Positions 12,901 through 24,900 of a stretch of 64,000 nucleotides of DNA are shown here, piece by piece. A program made the position numbers and the translations under genes. Numbering within the stretch: the stretch's first letter is position 1; every line of letters begins with the position of its first letter. The stretch comes from Ampullaceana balthica (taxonomy: Eukaryota > Mollusca > Gastropoda > Lymnaeidae): the NCBI GenBank assembly GCA_944989445.1, contig CALYLW010001095.1:1-64000 (forward strand), written 5' to 3'. The notes below the pieces were generated by a model. The model was not told the DNA's origin and made no database searches. It worked only from the letters and a program-made list of their open reading frames with translations.

Positions 12901-15900
12901 GACAGAACAACTTGAAAGAGGCAGTGGTTCAAGGCATGTGAGCGGATAAAATTTACAACTTGGACTTCAAGGTTGGGGGTACAGTTTTGCATGCCATGGC
13001 CTGACGATGAAGGATACAGTGTGAAATGACAATATCTTGAACTTCTTTCTTTACCAGTGCTGAAAATCCTGACTTATTACCGAGTATGGAGGGAGCACCA
13101 TCTGTGCAAATTGAAGAAATTCTTGAAGTCCAGTCCAACTGGTTTTCAGTGAAGAATGCCCTGATGTGCTGCAGCTAGGAGTGGCTTACAAAAGAGAAAT
13201 TCCTCCTTCAGCAATCCACTGTGAACTTATCTCACAAATACAAAAAGCTTACTGCATTGTGCTGCATCAGTGGATTCACCCAGTTGCATGCTAAATGGAA
13301 AAGGACTGCTTCTCATCTCGCGCAAGACTTGATCCAGAATGTCTGCAGCCATGTCAATAATCTTGGAATGAATAGTGTCATTGGACAAAGGGACTTTCTA
13401 GACCTACTTCCTCTGCTAGTAACCACACATCAGTTCCACCATCTCCAGAGCAAAAGGCTTCACCAAAGTTTCTCCAATGGTGTGGGGCATCTTGTTTTTT
13501 GCAATAAAATATGCAACCTTGAAGGATGCCTCCAGTTCAGGTTTCTGTGACAAAGAAAATCAAAGCTTGGGCAAGGTACCTGAGGTCAAGAAGCAAGCTC
13601 TATTCTGCTTGAAGACCTCAACACTGTCCTTGGAATTGGATGGATGGACTTTCTCCAAGTGCTCTCGGAGTCTAACAGGCTTCATGTTGTCATTACACAG
13701 GATTTTTCCACAGAGGAAGCACGAATTTCAGAGGAAAACATAGAGCGAACCGTTCATTTTGCGAAAATGTTTTTCCTTCAATTTTGGACATGCGCAGAAC
13801 GATGCGCGAACGAGTATCTCCTATCAAAAAGGTTGTATATGGGTGCCATTTGACGCGGCATGCCTTGCTTATGGTTTACATTTTCAGATTATCAGTTTTT
13901 ATTTAATTTTTTTTCTTCCTCTTTTTTTTTCTTTTTTTCTCTGAATCATTCATGCACCCCCTGGAACCTGCTCATGCACCCCTTGGGGGTGCATGCACCA
14001 CTGGTTAGGAACCCCTGTAAACATTTTACTTTTTAAGATAAACAAATATCTTTAGAAAATAAAAGCATTTCTCTAATGGAATCAAAAGCTTAACGAAGTT
14101 GCTTCCCTTTTGTCCGGACTATGAAATAGATTCTGAAGTAGCCTTCAGGAGCTATTGAGTTAAGTGTCCTAAGCATAATGCACAATTATAGAGCTCAAAT
14201 GACCAATGAGTCATTTTTCAAATAGGCCTTTGTAGAGTTAGAGGGTTGTCAAATAAGATAAACTCACATGTCAAAAAAACTATACTTTGGTATGGAATTT
14301 GATAAATAGGAAACTACATTAAGAAGTTTTGGGAGTTTTGAACTTTGAACTGTTTTTTAAAAAATTCCTGACATATTTTAAAAGTTTAGCTACCAACCCC
14401 TATCCTGCATCAATCAACTAAAAAGATGATTGATGCAAAGTTTTGACCCAGTCAAACATAACCCACAATGACCCTGTCAGTCAAAAAGTTTTCCAGAACT
14501 TATTATCTACATTGAATCAGCCGTGGTCAGAAAATTAGACCGGTGCTTCTGATCAGATTGAAATTTTTATACAGATAAAATTTGCATTGATAGGCCTCTT
14601 ATTATTTATTGTTTTGGAACAATTGATGATGCTCATAAAAATTTAAATTGTTGAGTTGTTCTTCCTCGCTTAAAATGACATAAGATTTTTTCAGGTTGTT
14701 GGTCACACAGGTTAAGGAAAATTTTTTATATCTCACCAATTGGTTCAGGAAAATATAATATTCAATATTGTTTCATTCGCATTCAGTTTTAATTCTACAG
14801 TGGGGCCCACTTAACTCGAGCCCTGGTTAACTCGCCAGCTCTATTAAGTCGACATTTTTTTTTGGAACCGCCAAATTCTCTCTTTGTCTTTGCATTTTCT
14901 CAGCGGTTAATTCGATTATTTTAAGTCGCCGAACCCTAATACCTCGAGCACAAAAGAGGGTCAAATTTGCCACTTAGTGTTGGTTATCTCGATCCCCATG
15001 ACCAATCGTCAGCTTTTGAAAATGTTAGATGTGATTTTTTATAACCAAGTGAAGGCATAAAATTTCTGCCTCGCTGGTGACGTCACAGCCCGCTTGCTCA
15101 CAGCGCTGTGTTACTAACTTAAATAGCCAGCTTTTGAAAATGTTCTTATCGATAGGGCTGAACCGATCGGTTTGGGCTACTCGGCATCGCCGATTTTCGT
15201 ATACTCTGGAGATACTCGGCAATCGGCCGCGTAAGTGATGCCGAGTATTACGTAATTGCTCCAATAGCAAAGATGCACGCAGAATCGCATGTCTAAAACA
15301 TTTAGTTTCGTATGGAATAACAAAATGTACCGTGTGCAGACTTGTTGTCATTGGCAACCATTCATCCTTCAACCTCATTTTGACTCTATTACTACTGCTT
15401 TGTTCTCATTGTTTCATTCATAAGAAGTGGCCGTGTGCAAAAGCCATTTAACTATTGGTTAGAATTAATTAAAATGTATCAAAGTTGAAGGTTCAAAAGT
15501 TCAAAAGGAGTTCCTAATTTATTTTTGTACACTTTTATAGAGAAGAGTTCGCTTTGTTATGAGTCATATATAGGTCATGATAAACAAATAACGGCAACGC
15601 CTTTGTGTAAAAAAAAACCTCCAAAATCATGTGCATGTACATTCTCATTTATTAACGCTAGTGATGGGACGAAAAATCATAGGGTGCTTACTGTAAACAA
15701 GGCTCCCCAGATTTTAAAATATATAATATAACAGACTACAGACAGTTTACCCACCCCCACTCTCAATCTCCCACACCATTGTTGTTGGTTAGTCCGATTA
15801 GCACTCAAGTTACCGAAGGAATTCTGAGTTCATTGTAAGCTGAGGGGACGGGGTGGGTTATGTATTTGTGTAGCTTGTAAGGAAAGTCACCAGTCACCAG

Positions 15901-18900
15901 CGGACCCTGCGCAGCGCACGAGGTGTGTCGGGCAGGACTAGATGAATTCCTTATACATGTAGTTATGTACTAGGGAAAAAAACTGCGCTAACGCAATAAA
16001 GGGTTATATTTAAACTTAAAGGGTCCTTAAAAACGAACGGTCTTAACAGCCTTAGGAAAGAGTGAAGAAATAGGGTCCCGATATTCCAATATGATTCCGA
16101 TTAATCGTCCCATCACTAATTAACGTACATCATGTATATAATTATAAAGAAATTTCAAGCGCATGTTAATATTTTGCCGCCATATAGGTTTTCGTTTAAC
16201 TCGGTGATCGGTTATCTCTGCGCCATTTTTCATACCCCGAGGCCGTCGACTTAAGCGGGCCCCACTGTATAATAATAATTTCTATGATATTGTGTGTTAT
16301 TTAAATATTTAAAAAAATTCCTCTAAATATTTTGACAATATTGCATTTGAAATAGGATTATATAACCAAAAAAAAAGAATGCTTTTGTCATTAAAGGTAT
16401 TGTTTATGAAAATATTACACTTTTAAGTTACAGCATATAATTAATAATATAATTTTGTTAAATTTAACTTTGCTATTTAATTATTTTTTTTACTTAGGGG
16501 CCATCCATATATTACGTACGCAAGGAGGGGGGGGTCTTAAATTAACGGCTTTTTGCGTATGGATGCGTACTGGTGGGAGAGGGGGGTGTCTCGACTGAAT
16601 GTGTACATAGGCACAACAAATTTAATTTGCATAATACTAAGCCTAGTAATGTAAACCGCTCAGGCTGCAAACGGCATGCAAGACCGACCACGTCAATACT
16701 GATATGCAATAATGTTTTATAATTTAATGCAAACGAAATTCTGAACTTGGAAGTAATTAACATTTGATTCAGACCAAACGTTCACACATTACTAAAATAT
16801 ATCCGTCTGATTTATATTTCCATTTATTGAAATTAGTAGAAGTTTCTCTTTAGCCCACCAGTGCCTTAGCCGTTATAAATACACAACAAGACAGCAATTT
16901 CACTGCTTTTATTGATCTATTTTAACAGTTTTGTTAAGCAGTGTTCAAAATAATAAAATTTGAATGTTCTATTGCATTTCTTCAATAATTTCAACATGAA
17001 AAACACAATATTATAAAAAACTATAATGGGGCAGTCAAGGAATGACATCACACGATTTAGACCGATTTTTACCCCACCCCCCTCGTCACCCTGTGTTACA
17101 AAAGCTTAGACCCCCTCCCCCTTTTCCAGTATGACGTCATTGACCTAGAGGAGGGTTGACAATTTTTGTCGAAAGTGAGGGGGTATTTAAGAAATGTGAC
17201 GTCACATCAAAACGTGTAACTTTAAATAAAAGGTGACACGTGTTACGTTATTAGAGTGCAGCCTTACATTAAATACATACTTAAACTTAAATGACAAAAA
17301 GAGTGGGGGGGGGATTTCTGTGATGTCATATTGGAGGTGGGTCTAACTTTTTGTGACGAGGGGGGGGGGTGGTGAAAATCGACCAAAATCGCATGTCGTC
17401 AATTATGTACGGCCCCAAAGCTTTGACACGTAATAAAAAAAGCTGTAAAGCTGTATATTCAAATTTAAAATTAGCATGTTTCAAATCACTTTTTTGTCAT
17501 TTAAGTTTCACTGGAAGTGCTCTTGTGCTATTGCCGAATCTGGCCCAAATCCGGAAAAATTGGACCGGAGCCGTATTTGTAAAATGGCCGGATTTACCGG
17601 AGCCGAAATCCGGTACAACCCTATATACTTAAAATTAATTTTTCAATGGGGGGGGGTAAGCGAATTTGTATGTACGCATAGGGGAGGGGGTCCCGAAAAT
17701 GTACGGGATGCAACAGGGAGGGGGGGTCATAAAATTTAAATTTTGTGCGTTTGTAACATATGGATGGCCCCTTAATATAAATTGGATGATGCTTGCAATT
17801 ATTTGGATCCTTTCAAAATAACTTTTTAAAGCCACTCCAGAAATAATGGATTATAGTTTGACTTATATAGCCTTTGATTTAAGATGCTAAAGTTGAGATT
17901 ATAGCAGTTCTGAATTATGGCAATAATATAATAATATAATATATTATATACAAATAAAATACAAATATAATTTGTACCTCATTGAAAACCATTAGTGGAA
18001 TGATTCTGTTTTTTTAACAATATTTTTTACATTTACTTTCAGTTTTTAAGTTTTTGCTCCCAAGCCCTATCCAATGAAAATCCAAAGTTCTTGGAATTGA
18101 TTAGAGCAAAGTATGAAACATGCGACCTTGAGTTTCGCTCATCAGAAAGAATGATAAACCTTCTGAAAGAAACTCAAGAAAACATGCAAAAAGAGCCATC
18201 GCGTATCTTTGTGCACCTAAAAGATCTGATCACTGAGCTAAAGGCATTTGGATTGACCAAAAAAGTGAAAAAGAGAAAAAAAGAGGCAATACTGACAGCA
18301 TCAAGCTTAGAGGTATCAGGGGATGGGATTAGTCTAGCACAAAACAGTCCAAAGCTTTTGGAATGTAGCGTAGCATTGGTGAAGACAGATTTAAAAAGTG
18401 TCTTGAAAGAAAAGACAGCTGTGTCCTCTGATAGAACAAGAGACCTGTCATGCCTCATCAGTAATGGCAGTTTGAACTGCTGTGAAGAAATTGTTCAACT
18501 GGAACAGTCTGATCCTGGTCACGGTAGCCTCAATTCACAATCAGTCTTATTTTCAAACTGTGAGCCCAGCTGTGATGAGATGTCACATGACAATAGTGTC
18601 AAGGAGAGGACAACTTGTACTAACAGCCTCGGTGCTGGTGACTTCAGCAGTCTTCAAAACTGTCTAAGTAACGGTTCCCCTCAAAAGAAATTAACCACTA
18701 TACATGTTATAGGATATCATCAGAGCGAAAACATTGAGAAAATAGTTCCCTTTCCTGTGGAGGACTCAAGCTGCGCTTTGGAAGACAAAGCAAAGTCTAC
18801 AGTTTTTGGTCAATCAAAACTTGACAAAAATGACTTGTCAAGTGACAAGGACACTCTGGAAGATTCTAAACAATCTTCTCAGGTGATGGAATCAGAGTCA

Positions 18901-21900
18901 ATTTTAGAGAAATCTCTTATTACCACAGATGATCTTGAAGAAGGTGTTTCAAAGATCTCAGACATCAGTCATAGTATAGCTGATGCTGAGTTGACATTAA
19001 AACCACCAGATGTGCAAAATTCTGCCCTTGTATCTTCCAAAACTTCACAAGATTCTTTGACCTCTGGTCATTCTGATTTACTGCATGCTAGTTCTGTCCA
19101 ACATCCTGTTGGAATCCTTGATTCAGATGATGAAGAGTGTGTTATCAACAGTGGTGTTGATGGCTCACATAAAGTACTTACAACCAATAAACAGCTTGAA
19201 TCTTCAGTTGAACATTCCACACACACAAAAAATGTCCCTGAAGAAACTTTAGGAAAACAAGGCACACAACACAATAAACTTAATGATGATGTTGAAAGAA
19301 AGGAGCCAAAGAGGGTCAAACTGACCTCTGTACTTCCCAACTTGGAGAAACCAGAAACTCAAAGCAAGTTTGCCATAAAACCAGGTAAATTTATCTTAAA
19401 TAAACATATGAAGGCAATGCTTATCATGCTAAACCGTGGGTGGGCAAACTACGGTCCGCGGGCCGCATGCGGCCCGCCAGACGATATTATGCGGCCCACC
19501 AGACGAAAGGCATGTACATGTTGCGATCTTATGTCGATATTAATTTTCTTTGTTTACAATTTTCGTCATGGTTATATTTTAAAAAAATTATTCCATGTAT
19601 TTTTTTCAAATTTAGGGATATTAAATCGGTTGTATGACTCCAGAATTGTTTTATGATCATTAGTCATTAATTGTTAACATCCGTATTCGAAACAGCATTT
19701 CAGCTCAACCGGAGGCGGATTTTGTTTACGATTTACATATTTGTTGTTTTGTAAAAAATTGTAATTTAAAAGTAAATAGACGTTGATTTAACCATGAATG
19801 CCGCAAAAAAAGAAAACAACAACAAAAAAACATTGAGGACAAATGTTGAGTTTTTAATTACAAATGGACCGCTAATTATTGCTTCACAAGCGTTCGCAGC
19901 AAAGCAGTCTGCTTGGTGTTACGTGAGTGTGTGTGAAAGTCTTTAAGGAGTACAACTTAAAAAGACATCACCAAACAAAACATTTGGATTTCGGCACAAT
20001 TTAACGAACGAAGAGAGAAAAGGTAATTGCCAGGAGTTGGTAAAAAAAGGGAATTGCCAGGAGCTGGAAAAAACGTAGGTCTTGTGAAGTTGATAAAAAT
20101 AAAATTAAAGAAGAACATCCTGACCATACACACTTATCTATCCACTCTATCATCCATCAGGGAAGCCTGTGAAAAGCTGCGTTGAATTCAAGCATGAGTC
20201 TGGGCAAAATATTGAGGCGAATGTGGGATCTCACGGAAGGAATAGTTATGTTGCTGGAAATCAAGGGTTTTGTTTGTGACTTTGTTACAAAGATTGTTAA
20301 TGAAGAATGGAAGTCAGACTTCATGTTTTTTTATTGACATTATGGAAAAGTTGAATGAACTGAATATCAAACTTCAGGGCAATAGCTTGTTTGCACATGA
20401 AATTAAAGCTCTCCCTGTTCTCCAGGCAAGCAGGCGACAACAGGTTTTGCCATTTCCCTTTGCTGAAACAGGAAACCATTTCTTGTGAAAAGGCTGACAA
20501 TTACAAGGCTCAGTTGGATGCCTTGACTGTGGAATTTGAAAGGAGATTCCAAGACTTCAAGAACCTGGAACAACTCTTCAATATCCTCAGTCCGCCGTTT
20601 AGTTCAGAAGCTGATTCAACCCCAGAGGATATACAGTTAGGGCTGCTTGACCTACAAGCAGATTATGACCTGAAGGAGAATTTCAAGTCAGCTCTTCTGC
20701 TGGAGTTTTATGGATGTTTGCCAGCAGCAGCATTTCCACACTTAAAAAAACTTTGCTGTCCAACTTTTGTAACTATTTGGGTCCACATACATCTGTTGTC
20801 AAGCTTTTTCTGGCATGAAAATAAACAAGTCTAAACTAAGAACAGATTTTTGTTGACTGACTGCAATTTGAATGCGAATCACAACCAGTAAACTGTTTCC
20901 ACAGTTCAAGAACATTATCCAAAATTGTGACCAGTTATATACTTCTCATTAATTATAATTGTTCTCTATGGTCAGCTTATATGTACATAATGTTCCTAGT
21001 TCTGCATAGTTATTATAACAGGTAACAATAAACTTTTGTTGAGATGATAATAAATAGTAAAATCTTATTATCAAATTAGAAACTGTTTCAGTTCGTATTT
21101 TAAAATGTAATGTACATCTGTAGCAGAGTGTCAAGGTGAAATAAAATGACAAGTACGTGGTTATTATCATTAATTTATATTTAGACTTTGTCCATTGTAA
21201 TTGAAGTAGACAAAATATATATGCGGCCCGCCTATAGCAATAAAGTTTTCAATGCGGCCCTCCGTAGAAAAAGTTTGCCCACCCCTGTGCTAAACCAATT
21301 GTGTACAATGAGAAGGAAATTATAACAAATTTTTACTTTTTAATGCTTCATGGTAGTTGTAAAGTTTATTTCAAAAATGTTAAAACTCTAATAATTTTAT
21401 TTTCCTGAATTAAGTATCCAGAACTTCAAGTTTTTTAAATAAAAAAATTATAATAATTAAATATTAAAAAAATCTTTTTTTTAAAAAGGACAGGCTTTTA
21501 ACATAATCACTACTTTTAGTTATGTCTCATATATAAGGGATTTATAGTCAAAAACTTTGTTTTTACAGCTATTTTTTAAAACTTATAATAAAAACTCTTT
21601 AAAATTCACGTCTGAAGCCCACACATCTTTTTTACCACTATTTTTTTTATACCAAACACCTCATAAGCGCCCGCCCAACGTTTTATACCACGGTGTTGTG
21701 TTCACGTGGTGAACTCATCGATGTCAACAAAGCAGACGGGTACCGATGCTTATATATAGACTATAGATAAACTAAAAATGCAATAATTTCAATACGGTAC
21801 ATTCGATCGATCTGAAATTTTGATACAATGCATTGTCATCCAAGATCTATCTGTGGTAAAATTTTTAGATCTCTAGGACCATCAGAAGTGGTATAATTTT

Positions 21901-24900
21901 AAGTTTCAAGTTTTGAAGGAAGGATGGATGGATGGATGGATACAACATACAAACATTGTGACTTAAATAAAAGGGTGTAAAAAGATATGTAACTTATCAT
22001 GGAAATTAGATATCCCTAAATGTCTAATGTTTGTAAATGAATTTTCTAATGCTCTTATGAAAACTACTTAAAACTATTTCAGGACAATCAGAGAAAGCTG
22101 ATGAAGAAGGGACGTCCGCTGATGAGTTTCAGGAAAGTATACAGGATGAGACGTCGAAATCCAAACCGAATCAAAGACATGTTCGAAAATTAGAAAACCT
22201 TCTGGAGGTACATTTCATCAACCACATTTAGCAATTGATACCCAATGTTCTTTTTCCTACATTTAGATTTTAAATTTTGTTGGGAGGGTGTTAAAAACAA
22301 GCAGACGAGCAAATTATTTTTAAATAAAGTTTTTAATGAAAGTAATCTATTTATATTCAATTCTTGATTTGACTTTACTCTGTAATTTTTACACCTTTCA
22401 ATTACTTTTTTAAAATTTCAAAATGTAAAACTACTTTAAATGATTTTAAGTAGGGCTGTTATCGATTAATTTAAATTTAATCGTTAACTTTTGAAAAATT
22501 ATCGATTAATTAATCGATAATTTCGATTAAAACGAAAAATAGAAATTTATGACGTCATTAAACTGAACATTTCTCACGGACATTGAAAATTCAGAATATT
22601 TTGAACTAAATTTCATGACAATGTGTTGATACTTGATTTGTGCTGAAAGTGGTACGTCAGCGATGTATTTGATCCTTTAAAAGAGAATTGTATATGGCAG
22701 TGGACACAGTAAACGTTTTCACCATCTTCGACTTTGCCATCCGCAGTGAGCGTAAAAACAACATATTTGCTCAACTTTCGAGTTATATGTTTACATTTAA
22801 CTGCGCTGATGCTGTCAGCAGGGCTGTCTTAACGCATAGGCCCGTTGGGCTTTTGCCCGGGGGCCCACGAGCATATGGGCCCCATGGGAATATGTTTATT
22901 TATATATATTATGTAGGCTATATTCATTTTTTATTTCTGCGGGGGGAAGGGGCCCAGCACTATTCTTTGCCCGGGGGCCCAAAATGGTGTAAAGACGCTA
23001 TGGCTGTCAGCCATTTTATAGTTGACGTCTGCAGATCAACATAAATTAATAAAATAAATTTTAATATTACGCGGGAGATGTTTGTACGTAAAAAATATAT
23101 ATAAATTATTATTATTATTATATTTATTATTTATTACTAAAAATTTTTAAAAATTATAAATATTTTCTTAAATTTTAATCGAATTTTTATCGATTAAAAT
23201 TATTTTAATCGATATTTAATCGATAAAAATTTTAACGATTAATCGAGAAATTAATCGATAATTTCCGCAGCCCTAATTTTAAGTGATAAATTAAAAAAAA
23301 CCCAAAACATTTGAGTGTTTGTAGAACTGATAAAATTTTGCAAACCATGCATTAGTCTTAACCTTCTATACCAACATATTTTCATCAGTCTTAACCTTCT
23401 ATACCAACATATTTTCATCAGTATTAACCTTCTATCCCAACATATTTTCATCAGTCTTAACCTTCTATATCAACATATTTTCAGTCATTGCGTAATGAAA
23501 TAGAGAAATGTCAGAAGCGAGAGCTCAGCCTAGAGGACCTGGAAGATGAGACTTCCTCCTACATTTACGAGGACAAGCTAAAGAAGAAATTTGTGGCTGC
23601 CTGGAGAAAACTGTGTGAGATTACCAACAGATCAGTTTCAACAGGCCGCCCAACAGAAAGGACCATCAAGTTTAGTGGTATGTGCTCTATGTTTCTCAAA
23701 TAGAACTAAACATATTTTATAGGCCATCTTATTCTTCTCATCTTAAAGTCATGTTCTACTGAAACTTTGGATTTATTTGTGTAGTCCTATTTTATAGCAA
23801 TAACACACTTACTGATTGCTTTGTTAAATCTATGACTTCATGATCTATTGAATTTGTTTTATGCTTTTTGCTTTATTTACATTCAAGACACGGGTATTAG
23901 TGATCCACATTGAGACACTTTGAGTTTTAGGAATCAGTTTGGATGTATGGTTAGCTTTAGTTCTTTTAATCAATATTTAGTAGGGCTACGGAAATTAACG
24001 ATTAATTACTCGATTAATCGTTAAAATTAATTTTAATGAATAAAAATCTGATTAAAATTAAAGAAAATATTTATATTTAATTTTTTTTTATCAATTAATA
24101 ATAATTTATATTTTTTTACGTACAAACTTCTCCCGCGTCATATTATAATTTATTTTATTAATTTATGTGGACCGGCAGACGTCGACTAAAAAATGGCTGA
24201 CAGTATCAGCGCAGTTAAATTTAAACATATAACTGGAGAGTTGAGCAAAAATTCTGTTTTTAAGCTAACTGCGGATGGCAAAGTGGAAGATGGTGAAAAA
24301 GTTTTGTTTTTGTTACTTCCCTTGAAATGTTCAGTTTAATGACGTCATAAATTTCTATTTTTGGCTTTAATAGAAATTATTGATTAATTAATCGTTAATT
24401 TTTCAAAAGTTAACGATTAATTTTAAATTAATCGATAACAGCCCTAGTATTTAGGTAACATTACTTCTTTCTGTCAATGATTAGTTAGCTTTAGTTCTTT
24501 TAATCAGTATTTAGGTCACATTACTTCTTTCTGTCAATGATTAGTTGGCTTCAGTTCTTCCAATGATCTAATAGGTAGCTTTAGTTCTTCCATGTTAGTG
24601 ATTAAGTAGCTTTAGTCCTTGATTTCACTGATTGGAAGATTTAAAGCTACGCCTAATCACTGTGTTCACTTAAGGAAGCATAATTATCAAAAGCAATTTT
24701 CCCTTCAAGCTGTGCAGCTGCGCAGATATCTGACCACCGCCGCGCAGCAGTTAAGAGCTATCCCGCAGCAAATTTTGTAAAAATATTGCACAAAAAATTG
24801 CTGTGCAAATTTGCACACGAACCTTAGAGGGAACATTGGTCAAAAGTATTATGAATGTTTTTTTGTTTTTTTTTCATTCGTTATAAGATCATCCACCACA

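Larger units (their letters stand above)
10690..14163. mobile_element. Second copy of the TTAA MITE, inflated by nested insertions
   Basis: It begins TTAACTCATTAGCTCCTGA at 10690 and ends TCAGGAGCTATTGAGTTAA at 14163, inverted relative to the 501-bp copy at 6921-7421. Its own segments (10690-10850, 11650-11815, 14018-14163) align with that copy. The inserts are repeat sequence, a SINE (10980-11275) and a hAT element (11814-14017), so three layers of insertion are visible. Confidence 0.75.
3913..18042 (+). other. Candidate DAXX intron 1, filled with transposable elements
   Basis: About 14 kb between the tentative first exon and exon 2. Its main content is listed separately: hAT 4001-6166, TIR element 6755-8016 with a nested piggyBac-type MITE, the 8061-9652 repeat, the nested stack 10690-14163, a Tigger-like MITE 14798-16267, and TIR element 16494-17775. 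No other exon-like frames were recognised. Confidence 0.4.

Noticed and set aside
12503..12949. 148-codon + strand frame in the ZBED5-like element
   Set aside because: The minus strand encodes the recognisable transposase; this frame is its shadow.
18091..19656. Stand-alone 521-codon gene ending at 19656
   Set aside because: The last ~90 codons run past a consensus donor at 19385 into a hAT element; the conserved protein continues at 22083.
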